The position numbers and the translations under genes are program-made. A stretch of 64,000 bases of DNA from Flavobacterium sp. HSC-32F16. GTDB lineage: Bacteria; Bacteroidota; Bacteroidia; Flavobacteriales; Flavobacteriaceae. The notes beneath the pieces are model-generated. The model was not told the DNA's origin and ran no database searches. It worked only from the letters and a program-made list of their open reading frames with translations. Positions within the stretch are counted from its first letter, which is position 1. Every line of letters starts with the position of its first letter. Shown here piece after piece: positions 16,387 through 25,274 of the stretch. The DNA is taken from positions 62,001 to 126,000 of the forward strand of contig NZ_JALKAC010000009.1 of NCBI RefSeq assembly GCF_024171645.1. Reading direction: 5' to 3'.

Positions 16387-17166
16387 ATGAAAAATATACT
16401 GTCACTTTTGCTTTTACTTTCTTTCCTGTCAGGCTGTAAATCTACAGCAAGCAAAACTTCGGATACACAAACTACTTCTGAATATGGATCTCAGGAAGAT
16501 GAGATGAAATATTATTTTACAGCAACGGGAAATGAACCGTTTTGGGGTTTAAAGATGGGGAATGACAATATTATATTCACATCTTTGATTTCTGGAAAAG
16601 AAAAACTTGTTTTTGCACCTGTTGATGCTGTAAAGGCAATGGATGCCAATGTTAAGATGTATAAAGTAAGCAACGAAACTTCGTCGGCGACAATTACAAT
16701 CCAGCAGGTAGATTGCCAGAATTCAATGTCGGGTGCAATTTCTCCTTATAAAGTTTCGATAGAAATTAAAAATAATTCAGAATTAGAGACTAAAAAAATT
16801 CAGGGTTGTGGAAAATATAATACAGATTATCGTCTGCATGATATTTGGGTTCTTGAAGAGTTAAACGGGTTTAAAGTTTTTGTAACTGATTTTCAAAGAG
16901 AATTTCCAAGAATCGAAATCAATTCATCAGAAAACAGATTTTCAGGTTATGGCGGCTGTAATGCTATAAGCGGTTCTATTTTTTATGAAAAAGATTTACT
17001 TCGATTTTCCAAAGTAGTTTCGACTTTAATGGCGTGTGCACCCGGAAATAAAGAAGGGGAGTTTACTAAGGCATTACAAAGTACAACTGCGTACTCTATT
17101 GAAAATAATAGATTGACACTGTCGAATCCTTCTGCTAAGATTTTGGTTTTTAAGAAGGTGGATTGA
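16387..17166 (+). CDS. META domain lipoprotein (HslJ-like)
   Basis: A 259-residue lipoprotein with a lipobox L-S-G-C after a short hydrophobic signal. Residues ~40-150 form a COG3650-like domain starting F-T-A-T-G-N-E-P-F-W-G. Residues ~155-259 are a META (DUF306) domain: W-V-L-E-E-L-N-G, then F-S-G-Y-G-G-C-N-A-I-S-G and S-T-L-M-A-C. HslJ-like proteins are linked to envelope stress and drug tolerance, but function here is unknown. It is divergent from nirB. A palindromic hairpin follows its stop. Confidence 0.85.
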   Translation: MKNILSLLLLLSFLSGCKSTASKTSDTQTTSEYGSQEDEMKYYFTATGNEPFWGLKMGNDNIIFTSLISGKEKLVFAPVDAVKAMDANVKMYKVSNETSSATITIQQVDCQNSMSGAISPYKVSIEIKNNSELETKKIQGCGKYNTDYRLHDIWVLEELNGFKVFVTDFQREFPRIEINSSENRFSGYGGCNAISGSIFYEKDLLRFSKVVSTLMACAPGNKEGEFTKALQSTTAYSIENNRLTLSNPSAKILVFKKVD

Positions 17167-17179
17167 TGTGTTTGTTATT

Positions 17180-17238
17180 TCTCGCAGATTTAGCTGATAA
17201 ATCAGATTTTTTTCTGCTCAATCTGCGAGAGTTTTTTT
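17180..17238. terminator. Bidirectional terminator hairpin
   Basis: TCTCGCAGATT at 17180-17190 pairs with AATCTGCGAGA at 17220-17230, followed by a T-run. It sits between the convergent META-domain and DUF2130 genes and resembles the repeat at 19937-20054. Confidence 0.6.
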
Positions 17239-17248
17239 TATACTTAAG

Positions 17249-18535
17249 TTATTCCAATAATTCTTTAGGTTCTTCCTCTTCATCATTACCTTCAATAAAA
17301 TCCAACTCTAATGCTTTAACGCTTTGGACGGCATTTCCGGCAATACCACGAATTGACCCGTACATTCCTAAAGTATTGTGAACTACTTTTTCGATTTGTT
17401 TTTCTCTTTGTTTCCAGATTCTCTGCATCGCTCTTTTTTCAGAATCTAAGTCGCTTTGCATTTGTGTAAAACCTTCTACAATTCCTTCAATCTGTAAACG
17501 GAATTCGTTGCTGGTTAGAAAATCGTACAACATCGACATTTTATCGCCTTTGTTTTCTTGTGCGTGAACTGCCTGACTTATCTGAATTAAGGATTGACGC
17601 AAAACCGCACTTAGACCTTTAAATTCTTCATAAGTACAAATCCAGATGCCGTCTCGCATTCCCATTCGGTCCATTCCTGCGGGCATAACTTCGGTTACTA
17701 AAACACCAATATTGGCTCTTTTTGTTCTAATATCATTTTTGAACTTTTCAATCCACGAAGGTTGAAAAGCTTTTGTTCGTTTGCTTTCATAATAAATAGA
17801 ACCGCAGTTTTGAAGTTCACGTGTATTTACAATCTGAAGACAATCGGCTCCATTTGCGCCTTTTTTGATTTCATCAATACTGTCAAGAGGGAAATTATTT
17901 GCCAGCCATTCCTCAATTGCTAATTCCATTACTTCGCCCTGTAACTGCATAGAACCTTGTTCCTGCTTACGTTTCATTTCCTCAATCAGCTTTTTTTGAT
18001 CGTCAGATTGTTTTTGGTATTCTTTGATTTTTAGCTCGTTTTTTTCTTCTTCCTGTTTGCGGATTTTGTCACGTTCTAAAACCAAAGTGGCATTTAATTG
18101 TTTTTGTGCTTCGGCTTCAATGGTATCTTTCATTTCCAGTTTTTCACGTTGGAGTTTTGCAATTTCGCCTTGCATTTTATTTAATTCTCTGATTTTGTCT
18201 GATTTTTCAGAGAGTTCTTTTTCCATTAAAAGTAAACGATCTTTGTTTTCTTCTTCGAGTTTGGTTTTTAGTTTTTCTGAAATTTCTTTTTCAGCAATTT
18301 TTCTTTCACGTTCCAAACGTTCGGCAAAAAGCTCGTTTTCCTGTTTCTTTTTGGCTTCAAATTCTGCTTTGGCTTTGTCCAATTGTTCATTTTTAAGCTC
18401 TAATTCTTTATTTTGAATAGTTGCTTTTTGTTGAAATTCTTTGCGAATGCTGTCCTCCAATTGATGTTTTAAAACATCATTGACATCTATGGGAGTTCCG
18501 CAGTTTGGACACTGAATTGAAGATTGTTCAGCCAT
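17249..18535 (-). CDS. DUF2130 protein: zinc-ribbon, coiled coil, nuclease-like fold
   Basis: A 428-residue cytosolic protein of the DUF2130 family. Residues 1-20 hold a C-P-N-C half zinc ribbon. Residues ~30-200 are a long Glu/Lys/Gln-rich coiled coil. Residues ~200-330 look like a PD-(D/E)XK-type fold: G-E-V-M-E-L-A-I-E-E-W-L, then G-A-D-C-L-Q-I-V, then Y-Y-E-S-K-R-T-K-A-F. The tail is acidic. The fold suggests DNA contact or cleavage, but the function is not established. Monocistronic. Confidence 0.8.
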   Translation of the reverse strand: MAEQSSIQCPNCGTPIDVNDVLKHQLEDSIRKEFQQKATIQNKELELKNEQLDKAKAEFEAKKKQENELFAERLERERKIAEKEISEKLKTKLEEENKDRLLLMEKELSEKSDKIRELNKMQGEIAKLQREKLEMKDTIEAEAQKQLNATLVLERDKIRKQEEEKNELKIKEYQKQSDDQKKLIEEMKRKQEQGSMQLQGEVMELAIEEWLANNFPLDSIDEIKKGANGADCLQIVNTRELQNCGSIYYESKRTKAFQPSWIEKFKNDIRTKRANIGVLVTEVMPAGMDRMGMRDGIWICTYEEFKGLSAVLRQSLIQISQAVHAQENKGDKMSMLYDFLTSNEFRLQIEGIVEGFTQMQSDLDSEKRAMQRIWKQREKQIEKVVHNTLGMYGSIRGIAGNAVQSVKALELDFIEGNDEEEEPKELLE

Positions 18536-18891
18536 TTTTATTAGTTTTTTTGTGTAGAATTATAATTTGCTAAGGTATTTAAAAGTTCTCTTTTTATAAT
18601 GTGGATTTCTGTACTAAATTGTAACGAATTTTTGTTATGGCCGCGAAGGCGCTGAGACGCAAAGTTTTTTCTAATTTAATCTCACAAAGATGCAGAGGCG
18701 CAAAGTTTTTTTGCCGCAGATTAAAGGATTAAAAGGATTTTTTCTCAATTTATGTCATCCTGACGAAGGAAGGGTCACACACGTAACTCGACAACGATTG
18801 TCGATTCTGTTTGTGGAATTTCTTGTGTGATCCTTCCTTCGTCAGGATGACAAACTGTACGCTCCTTTCTTTTTAAAAAAAACTTTGCGTC
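18536..18891. other. Intergenic space filled with palindromic repeats
   Basis: About 355 bp with no gene. A repeat beginning GCCGCGAAGGCGCTGAGACG near 18640 is inverted near 18882-18909; inside it lie CGCAGATTAAAGGATTAAAA and a second palindrome at 18753-18852. No promoter was recognised. Confidence 0.6.
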
Positions 18892-18909
18892 TTAGCGCCT
18901 TTGTGGCAG
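18640..18909. repeat. Large inverted repeat reaching into the LysR gene
   Basis: Left arm GGCGCTGAGACGCAAAG and right arm CTTTGCGTCTTAGCGCC (with one mismatch between them). The right arm supplies the last codons and the stop of the LysR gene that ends at 18892. Confidence 0.55.
18753..18852. repeat. Palindromic repeat (TGTCATCCTGACGAAGGAAG type)
   Basis: The arms TGTCATCCTGACGAAGGAAG and CTTCCTTCGTCAGGATGACA are perfect inverses with extended pairing inside (GTCACAC / GTGTGAT). This can form a long hairpin. Confidence 0.65.
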
Positions 18910-19773
18910 CAAAAACGCAACGGCTGCTTTTGTAATTTCAGAATCATCTTCTTTGGATGTAATAATCGAAACATCTGTTTGTAAATTGACTTTTTTTAAT
19001 TCAATAAAACCAATTTCTTGATCTTGGTTGTTTTTTGCAATGTTTGAAGGAACAATTGAAATCCCTAATCCGTTTTTGACTAATTGCACGATGGAATTAA
19101 TGTTGTTGGCTTCGTGAATAATCTTCGGCGTAAAGCCGTAAAAAGCACAAAGTTCCAGTAAAACTTCATGATAATGGGGTGCATAATCTTTATTGAAGAA
19201 AATGAAAGTTTCCTCTTTTAAATTCAATATTTCTTTTTCAGATTTTAGGGGAGCATTCTTTTTATTAAAAACAATTGAAAACCCATCCTGGAACCATAAA
19301 TGTGATTGTATTTTGGGAGATTTTATAGGTGAACGAATAATTCCCATTTCAATCTTTCCTTGTTCCAAAGCATCGATTTGTTTGCTCGTTGAAACTTCAA
19401 AGAGTTTGAAATTTACAAAGGGAAATTGTATTTTTAAATGTTTGATTAATTCTGCAATCGTCGAAGAATATATAGAACTGATATAAGCGATTCTGAATTC
19501 TCCCGAAATATTCTCAGCAATCTTTTTTGTTTTCACAGAAATGCGCTCCAAATCCTGAAAAAGGGATTTAACTTCTTTTTCGAAATACTTTCCGGCTTCG
19601 GTCAATTCTACTTTTTTATTGTTTCTGATAAAAAGTTTTGCCTGAAGTTCTTCTTCCAATTCAATAATCTGACGGCTCAATGGAGGCTGGGAAATAAATA
19701 ATTTTTCTGAGGCTTTGGTAAAGTTCAGTTCTTCGGCTACAGCCAGAAAATATTTTAGATGACGTAATTCCAT
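18892..19773 (-). CDS. LysR family transcriptional regulator
   Basis: A 293-residue LysR-type regulator: N-terminal winged HTH (M-E-L-R-H-L-K-Y-F-L-A-V-A-E-E through S-Q-P-P-L-S-R-Q-I) and a periplasmic-binding-like effector domain. Target and ligand are unknown; the gene is tandem with nothing and faces a methyltransferase gene 300 bp away. The last residues (L-L-P-Q-R-R) and the stop are encoded by an interspersed repeat, which suggests the natural C-terminus was replaced by repeat insertion. A T-N11-A palindrome immediately upstream of the ATG fits self-regulation. Confidence 0.9.
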   Translation of the reverse strand: MELRHLKYFLAVAEELNFTKASEKLFISQPPLSRQIIELEEELQAKLFIRNNKKVELTEAGKYFEKEVKSLFQDLERISVKTKKIAENISGEFRIAYISSIYSSTIAELIKHLKIQFPFVNFKLFEVSTSKQIDALEQGKIEMGIIRSPIKSPKIQSHLWFQDGFSIVFNKKNAPLKSEKEILNLKEETFIFFNKDYAPHYHEVLLELCAFYGFTPKIIHEANNINSIVQLVKNGLGISIVPSNIAKNNQDQEIGFIELKKVNLQTDVSIITSKEDDSEITKAAVAFLLPQRR

Positions 19774-19774
19774 G

Positions 19775-19822
19775 ATACTTTTAAAGTATTGTTAATTGAT
19801 AAAAATAGTATTTTTAAAGTAT
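19775..19822. promoter_or_regulatory. LysR-type boxes upstream of the LysR gene
   Basis: ATACTTTTAAAGTAT at 19775-19789 is a perfect palindrome with the T-N11-A form typical of LysR sites. A weaker copy, GTATTTTTAAAGTAT, lies at 19808-19822, 33 bp away (about three turns). Placement fits autorepression. Confidence 0.5.
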
Positions 19823-19936
19823 TCATGAAAGCGATAGTTTTGGTTTTAAGTTAAATGTTAGAAGTGAAACGTTAAAAGTTAGAGCTGTAACGAATAACTC
19901 ATAGCAAAAAAACTTATAACTTTTAAAATAACAATT

Positions 19937-20054
19937 CTCTCGCAGATCTTGGAGATTGAGCGGATTATTAATTTAGATAAATCATCTTAATCATAATAAT
20001 CTCCCAATCATATAATAGCAAAAAGATTCGCTCAATCTGCGCAATTTGCGAGAG
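19937..20054. repeat. Palindromic intergenic repeat upstream of the methyltransferase gene
   Basis: CTCTCGCAGATCTTGGAGAT on the left and an imperfect inverse ending TTGCGAGAG on the right. The 5' leader of the methyltransferase mRNA may include it. Confidence 0.5.
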
Positions 20055-20070
20055 ATTAAAAATCAAAATC

Positions 20071-20778
20071 ATGAAAAAATCAACTATTGAAGAGATCAAA
20101 GAACGATTTGACAATGATGTCGAACGATTTTCGAATTTAGAAACGGGACAGTTGTCTACAATTGATGCTAAGGTTTCTTTAGAATTAATAACGGAAGCCT
20201 CAAAACGTATTGTTCCAAATGCTGCTCATGTTTTGGATATTGGCTGCGGAGCTGGAAATTATACTTTAATGATGTTGTCTAAATTGCCAAATTTAAACTG
20301 CACTTTAGTCGATTTGAGTTTGCCGATGCTGGATAAAGCTTTTGAAAGGGTTTCGATGGAAACGAAGGGAAAGGTAGAAATTAAACAAGGTGATATTCGA
20401 GAAGTATCTTTAGAAGAAAATAGTTTTGATATTATTTTGGCTGGGGCGGTTTTACATCATTTGAGAGATGATCAGGATTGGGAAACGACTTTCACAAAAA
20501 TATTCAAGGTATTGAAATCAGGCGGTTGTTTTATGATTTCGGATTTGATTACGCAAGACACCGAATTATTAAACGAATATACTTGGCAGCGTTATGGTGA
20601 ATATTTAGAAGGAATAGGAGGGGCAGAATACCGTCAAAATGTATTTGATTATATCGCCAAAGAAGATACGCCGAGATCTATGAATTATCAATTGGATTTA
20701 ATGAAAAAAGTAGGTTTTTCAAAAGTAGAAATTTTACATAAAAACATGTGTTTTGGCGCTTTTGGCGGAGTAAAATAG
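20071..20778 (+). CDS. Class I SAM-dependent methyltransferase
   Basis: A 235-residue methyltransferase of the Rossmann class. Motif I is V-L-D-I-G-C-G-A-G-N-Y (residues ~52-62), motif II C-T-L-V-D-L-S-L-P-M-L, and later I-I-L-A-G-A-V-L-H-H-L. Substrate not determinable; the family includes small-molecule and tRNA methyltransferases. A 49-bp palindrome right at its stop codon probably terminates transcription. Confidence 0.88.
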   Translation: MKKSTIEEIKERFDNDVERFSNLETGQLSTIDAKVSLELITEASKRIVPNAAHVLDIGCGAGNYTLMMLSKLPNLNCTLVDLSLPMLDKAFERVSMETKGKVEIKQGDIREVSLEENSFDIILAGAVLHHLRDDQDWETTFTKIFKVLKSGGCFMISDLITQDTELLNEYTWQRYGEYLEGIGGAEYRQNVFDYIAKEDTPRSMNYQLDLMKKVGFSKVEILHKNMCFGAFGGVK

Positions 20779-20827
20779 TATTCATTATACCTGCAAGGTT
20801 TTCAAAACCTTGCAGGTATAATGAATA
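20779..20827. terminator. Perfect 24-bp palindrome, bidirectional terminator
   Basis: The arm TATTCATTATACCTGCAAGG plus TTTT is followed by a single C and its exact inverse. It starts at the base after the methyltransferase stop and ends 5 bp before the convergent monooxygenase gene. It belongs to the same repeat type as 51844-51876. Confidence 0.7.
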
Positions 20828-20831
20828 TAAT

Positions 20832-21110
20832 TTATAAAACCTGAGCTGTTTTATAAACCTGAATTGGAATAGCGACAAGCGTTTCTGTTTTTTTAATGAA
20901 TTCTTGCAGATAAGATTGATTATTATGTAAATCCAATCCAACTTGATCTTTCCATTCTTCCCAAAGAATAAATACATTCTCAGAAGTATGTAAATCGTAA
21001 CGAATACAAGCTGCTTCTTTTCTCGTTTCGGTTACTAAATGTGTAAGCATGTTTTGAACTTCGATTAAATGCTCCGGTTTGCTTTTTATAATTGCAGTGA
21101 TAGAGATCAT
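20832..21110 (-). CDS. Putative quinol monooxygenase (ABM domain)
   Basis: A 92-residue antibiotic-biosynthesis-monooxygenase-fold protein like YgiN. It begins M-I-S-I-T-A-I-I-K-S-K-P, has C-I-R-Y-D-L-H in the middle and F-I-L-W-E-E-W-K-D-Q, the usual small ferredoxin-like barrel. YgiN-type enzymes act on quinols. It directly follows a quinone-reductase-like gene with 2 bp between, a pairing also seen for E. coli mdaB-ygiN, so a joint quinone redox cycle is likely. Confidence 0.85.
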   Translation of the reverse strand: MISITAIIKSKPEHLIEVQNMLTHLVTETRKEAACIRYDLHTSENVFILWEEWKDQVGLDLHNNQSYLQEFIKKTETLVAIPIQVYKTAQVL

Positions 21111-21112
21111 AA

Positions 21113-21718
21113 TTATAGATTTTTAAAGGTTTCGTCTAAATGTTTGGTGTAATTTTCTTTAAAGATGACAATGTTTTCTGCAGTTGCACCTTTTTCAACA
21201 TCATGAAAATGAAAACTGTTTAATTTTTCCATACCTACAAATTTATTCATTTTATGGAAGCCAAACATCGCTCCGTCATCTACAGATGTTTCTTGGAAGA
21301 ATTCTCCCGGAAGTGTAAAAGCGGCTGCGGGTGCATTCCAACTTGTGGTAAGCATATATTTACGCCCGTGTAATTGTCCGCCTGTTCCATAATTAATATC
21401 TGGGTTTACTCGGCTTCTTCCATCGCTTTTGTAAATTCCTTTGTTGTGTCCGGCTGTAAAAACGTCGTCGATGTATTTTTTGAAAAGATTTGGTAATTGA
21501 AACCACCAAACCGGAGTATGATATACAACAACATCTGCCCAAACGAATTTTTCTACTTCTTCGTCTAAGTCAAAGTCTTGTTTGATATCGGTTGTTTTAA
21601 TTTCGAATTGCTTATTGTTTTTTAAGTATTCAATTGTCCAATCGGTAACGGTTTCATTGAATTTTCCACCTGAATGTGCGAAATTTTGACTTCCGTTGAT
21701 GATAAATATTTTTTTCAT
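21113..21718 (-). CDS. NAD(P)H-dependent quinone reductase (MdaB-like flavodoxin fold)
   Basis: A 201-residue flavodoxin-fold reductase resembling MdaB. It starts K-K-I-F-I-I-N-G-S-Q, has the typical Y-H-T-P-V-W-W-F-Q-L-P segment and Y-G-T-G-G-Q-L-H-G-R-K-Y-M-L-T-T-S-W-N-A. It should bind FAD and reduce quinones by two electrons. Co-transcribed with the ABM monooxygenase 2 bp downstream. Confidence 0.88.
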   Translation of the reverse strand: MKKIFIINGSQNFAHSGGKFNETVTDWTIEYLKNNKQFEIKTTDIKQDFDLDEEVEKFVWADVVVYHTPVWWFQLPNLFKKYIDDVFTAGHNKGIYKSDGRSRVNPDINYGTGGQLHGRKYMLTTSWNAPAAAFTLPGEFFQETSVDDGAMFGFHKMNKFVGMEKLNSFHFHDVEKGATAENIVIFKENYTKHLDETFKNL

Positions 21719-22033
21719 TTTATATGATTGTTTCTTTTGAAAATGGATGCGTGAGGGATAGGAGCGGTATCTCCCGATTTAGAAAAACAAGGCTTTTTAG
21801 CCGTAGTTTTTGTTAATTGGGAATTTAGTGGATAGCCCGGCCCTTGGGACACGCCCAAATTCTAATTATTTAATTTTTGAGATTTTTTTGAAACACATAG
21901 AAGCATAGATTTTTCTTTCTTGAAAAAGGTAGTTGAAAGTAACTGGTTTTTCATACATAGCTATGTTTGTTAATGCAAGTAAAACGCCTTTAACGACACT
22001 ATAAAACTATGTTTCTATGTGGTAAAAAGAATA
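21719..22033. other. Intergenic space with a palindromic repeat
   Basis: About 315 bp. It holds an imperfect inverted repeat, ACACATAGAAGCATAG at 21893-21908 against CTATGTTTCTATGT at 22007-22020, and a GC-richer patch near 21832-21856 (GGATAGCCCGGCCCTTGGGA). No ORF or clear promoter is seen. Confidence 0.5.
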
Positions 22034-23020
22034 TTATTTAAGCTTTGAAATTGCCTGATTAATAAATTCCAATTCTGAAACCGACAAATCGAAATCCATT
22101 GTTTTTGCGTTTGAAACGGCCTGTTCTGCATTTCTGGCTCCAGCCAAAACAATTGCAATTCCTTTTTGTAAAGTTGTCCAACGCAGCACTAATTGCGAAA
22201 TTGAAATGTGTTTTGCGTTTGCCAGTGAACTTAATTCTTCAACCAATGTTTTTACTTTTTGAAGATCGAACTGACCAAAATAACCATTTCTATGATCGTT
22301 TTCTTTTAGTTTGCTGTCTGTGAAATATTTTCCGGTTAACAAACCTCTTTCCATTGGGCTGTAAGCAATGATTCCGATGTTTTCTGCAACTGTAAAAGGT
22401 ATTAAATCTTCTTCAATTTTGCGGTTCAGCATGCTGTAAGCAACTTGATTTGAGGCAATTTGAACTGTTTTTTGTGCTTCCTGAATTTGTGGGATACTAT
22501 AATTACTTACTCCAAAAGCTCTGATTTTTCCTTGTTGGATTAAAGTTTCAACGGCTTCCATTGTTTCTGAAATTGGCGTTGTAGCATCTGGCCAGTGAAT
22601 TTGCAGCAAATCGATATAATCGGTTTGAAGGCGTTTTAAGCTTTCTTCAACTTCTTTTATTACGTTTTCTTTTGATGAATATTTGTAAACAGGAACTTTT
22701 TTTCCGTTATCATCGGCGTCAAAAAAGAAATCTCCTTTTTCTTTATTACTTCCGTCCCAAACCAAACCAAATTTGGTTAACAATTGTACTTTTGAACGAT
22801 CGTGAGATTTTAATGCTTCGCCAATCATTTCTTCGCTTAAACCAAATCCGTAAAAAGGAGCGGTGTCAATTGTGGTTACGCCGTGATCGATTGAAGCGTG
22901 AATAGAATCGATTGAATCTTTCTTCTCATTTCCTCCCCACATGTTTCCTCCAATGGCAAATGCGCCGTATGTAATAGTGGATAATTCAAGTTCGGTATTG
23001 CCTAATTTTCTATATTCCAT
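22034..23020 (-). CDS. Aldo/keto reductase
   Basis: A 328-residue NADPH-dependent aldo/keto reductase with the (beta/alpha)8 barrel. Visible: the catalytic D and Y in T-I-D-T-A-P-F-Y-G-F-G, K in L-L-T-K-F-G-L, H in L-L-Q-I-H-W-P-D, and G-V-S-N-Y-S followed by N-Q-V-A-Y-S-M-L. The cofactor loop contains L-A-G-A-R-N-A-E-Q. Substrate is unknown. It is divergent from an AraC-type regulator that probably controls it. Confidence 0.9.
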   Translation of the reverse strand: MEYRKLGNTELELSTITYGAFAIGGNMWGGNEKKDSIDSIHASIDHGVTTIDTAPFYGFGLSEEMIGEALKSHDRSKVQLLTKFGLVWDGSNKEKGDFFFDADDNGKKVPVYKYSSKENVIKEVEESLKRLQTDYIDLLQIHWPDATTPISETMEAVETLIQQGKIRAFGVSNYSIPQIQEAQKTVQIASNQVAYSMLNRKIEEDLIPFTVAENIGIIAYSPMERGLLTGKYFTDSKLKENDHRNGYFGQFDLQKVKTLVEELSSLANAKHISISQLVLRWTTLQKGIAIVLAGARNAEQAVSNAKTMDFDLSVSELEFINQAISKLK

Positions 23021-23139
23021 AATGTTGTATTTTTATATCTTAAATTTCGCTTGACAAAATTATACCATTTTTAAGAGTGTTAACTTGTATATATTTGTCT
23101 TTTTTATGTAAATTTGCAACTTCAAATAATTTTAAATTT

Positions 23140-23985
23140 ATGAAAAAAGAAAATCTATACGAGCCGTTTACAGTATCTTTTGAAACATTAGATGAATATC
23201 CGGATGTTGGAGATCGTCATAATTTCTTTGAGTTGGTTTATATTTTGAGTGGAACGGGAAGACAGTGCATCAATAAAAATATTTTTGAATATGATGCCGG
23301 ACATATGTTTTTGTTGACACCTGAGGATTGTCATAATTTTACGATAGAAACCAAAACGAAATTTTTCTTTTTAAGATTTAATGATATTTATTTGAAAAAC
23401 TCAAGTCTTCAAAACGAGAACATTCAACGTTTAGAATATATTCTGCAAAATGCCAATCATCAGCCGGGTTGTATTTTAAAAAATGATGCCGATAAATGTT
23501 TGGTTAAAGTAATGATTGAAGCTATTTGCAGGGAACATCAGGATAAGGATGTTTATAATCAGGAATTGATCCAGCAATTAGTTAACACGCTGATTATCAT
23601 TGTAGCAAGGAATATTGCGAAATATTTACCGGAACAGGTAAATGTGGGTTCTGAAGCGAGAGCAATGGGTATTCTTCAATATATTCAGACGAATATTTAT
23701 TATCCTGAAAAGATTAAAGCAGAATCTATAAGTGATTATTTCGGAATTTCGAATACGTATTTGGGACGCTATTTTAAGAAACATGCCAGCGAAACCATGC
23801 AGCAATATATCAGCAATTATAAAACGAAGCTGATTGAACATCGATTGCAATTCAGCGATAAGCGTATTAACGAAATTGCCTATGAATTTGGTTTTACGGA
23901 TGAAAGCCATTTTAATAAGTTCTTTAGAAAGCAAAAAGGCTATAGTCCGTCTGAGTTTAGAAAGACGATTCGATTGAGTGCTTAA
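23140..23985 (+). CDS. AraC family transcriptional regulator
   Basis: A 281-residue regulator from the ATG at 23140; the open frame begins at 23077 but those 21 codons lie in the probable promoter. The N-terminal cupin domain contains H-N-F-F-E-L-V-Y-I-L-S-G-T-G and D-A-G-H-M-F-L-L-T-P. The C-terminal double HTH ends with I-N-E-I-A-Y-E-F-G-F-T-D-E-S-H-F-N-K-F-F-R-K. The effector is unknown. Divergence from the aldo/keto reductase suggests it controls that gene. TATATTTG (23090-23097) and TAAATTTG (23109-23116) both match the -7 element, without a well-placed -33. Confidence 0.9.
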   Translation: MKKENLYEPFTVSFETLDEYPDVGDRHNFFELVYILSGTGRQCINKNIFEYDAGHMFLLTPEDCHNFTIETKTKFFFLRFNDIYLKNSSLQNENIQRLEYILQNANHQPGCILKNDADKCLVKVMIEAICREHQDKDVYNQELIQQLVNTLIIIVARNIAKYLPEQVNVGSEARAMGILQYIQTNIYYPEKIKAESISDYFGISNTYLGRYFKKHASETMQQYISNYKTKLIEHRLQFSDKRINEIAYEFGFTDESHFNKFFRKQKGYSPSEFRKTIRLSA

Positions 23986-24179
23986 ACACGGATTGCACTA
24001 ATTGCACGAATTTTTTTTGCCACAGATTTTAATGATTAAAAAGATTTTTTATTTCATGCAGATTATAAAATAATTTAAGCTGATTTAAAATGGATTTTTA
24101 AATAAGTCTGCGCTCTGAGAGATGGAAAAAAATCAGTTTTATCCGCGTTTTCGCAAGGCGAATCAATTTTATCCGTGTA
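23986..24179. repeat. Palindromic intergenic repeats
   Basis: Fragments of the CACAGATT/CACGGATT repeat families seen elsewhere in the window, with CACGGAT near 23987 inverted as ATCCGTG near 24172. They fill the space between convergent genes. Confidence 0.5.
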
Positions 24180-24181
24180 CT

Positions 24182-25243
24182 TTAATCCTCTTTTTCAATA
24201 ATAAAATCAAAATGCTCAGTTTTACCCGCTTTTAAATTATTAATTTCATTTTGAACTAATTCTTCTAAAGAATCTGCGACAATATTTCTGTCCCAAGATT
24301 CGTTTTGAAGTTCTATGATTTGACCGAATTTTCCTTTTTCGGCCGGGTCTGTATCATACAATAAATAATCTCCATTTCTTCCTGTAGCAAACGGAATCCA
24401 TTTTGGGTTTGTGTAGTTGTTGGTTTGAAGTCTTTCGAAATCTATTTCTTCTTGTTCAGGAAGATCGTCTTCGTCAAATTGTAAATCTTGTATCGAATTC
24501 CATTCTTCTGCAATGTCTTCAAACGGAATAAGATCATAACTCCAGGTGCCTATTAAAAACTGAAAAGCAGAAGTTACGGCATCGTATTCTACATTTTGGA
24601 CTTTGTAAAAATTTAAAAGTGCTGGCGGAATTTTTATGTCGTCTTCTAATGGAGAATGTTCTGTTGCGGTTTTAGGAGTAATACCGTCTGTCAGATTATA
24701 ATAATCATTATCGGTTTCAACAATTTTATTGATTTCAGAAATCCATTCCTTCCATAAAGTTTCAAATATGGTAAACTCTGGATCAAGAGGTGTTTTTTCT
24801 GTTTTTTGTTTTTCTGCTTCTTGGTAAGCAGCAATATCAAGAGCGGTAATTTCGCCATCTTCTTTGTCAAACCAAACACTCATTCCGTTAAGAATTAAAG
24901 CTCCGGTTTTGTCTCCTTTAAAAAGTTTTACAATTTGATTTTTATTAGATATATAAAAATCGAATATATCATCGCCATCAAAGAGAAATTGTCCTTTAAA
25001 AGGATTTTTTGAACAATAATCATATTTGTTAGTTATGAGTTCAAGCATCAAATGTTCTGCTTGTTTACCTTCTTTAGAAAAAGCTATAATTCCAAGTTCA
25101 TCCCATGTATAAATGTGATTATACTGTTTCTTTGTATATCGACATTCTCCCAAAGCCTTTTTTAAATTATCTATATCAATTGGAAATTGGATAGAAACAT
25201 CATTAATTGTAAAGTCAGTTTTAGATAATAAAAGCTTTGTCAA
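24182..25243 (-). CDS. SMI1/KNR4 (SUKH)-like protein with extra N-terminal domain
   Basis: A 353-residue soluble acidic protein. The C-terminal half reads as a SMI1/KNR4 (SUKH) domain: I-P-P-A-L-L-N-F-Y-K-V-Q-N-V, then W-I-P-F-A-T-G-R-N-G-D-Y-L-L-Y-D-T-D-P and G-K-F-G-Q-I-I-E-L-Q. The N-terminal ~150 residues form another domain with G-K-Q-A-E-H-L-M-L-E-L and W-F-D-K-E-D-G. SUKH proteins are often immunity proteins against toxins, but no toxin gene is beside it. It may be co-transcribed with the downstream space only. Confidence 0.65.
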   Translation of the reverse strand: MTKLLLSKTDFTINDVSIQFPIDIDNLKKALGECRYTKKQYNHIYTWDELGIIAFSKEGKQAEHLMLELITNKYDYCSKNPFKGQFLFDGDDIFDFYISNKNQIVKLFKGDKTGALILNGMSVWFDKEDGEITALDIAAYQEAEKQKTEKTPLDPEFTIFETLWKEWISEINKIVETDNDYYNLTDGITPKTATEHSPLEDDIKIPPALLNFYKVQNVEYDAVTSAFQFLIGTWSYDLIPFEDIAEEWNSIQDLQFDEDDLPEQEEIDFERLQTNNYTNPKWIPFATGRNGDYLLYDTDPAEKGKFGQIIELQNESWDRNIVADSLEELVQNEINNLKAGKTEHFDFIIEKED

Positions 25244-25274
25244 AGTGAGTTTATTTAAGGATTACGATAAAGAA

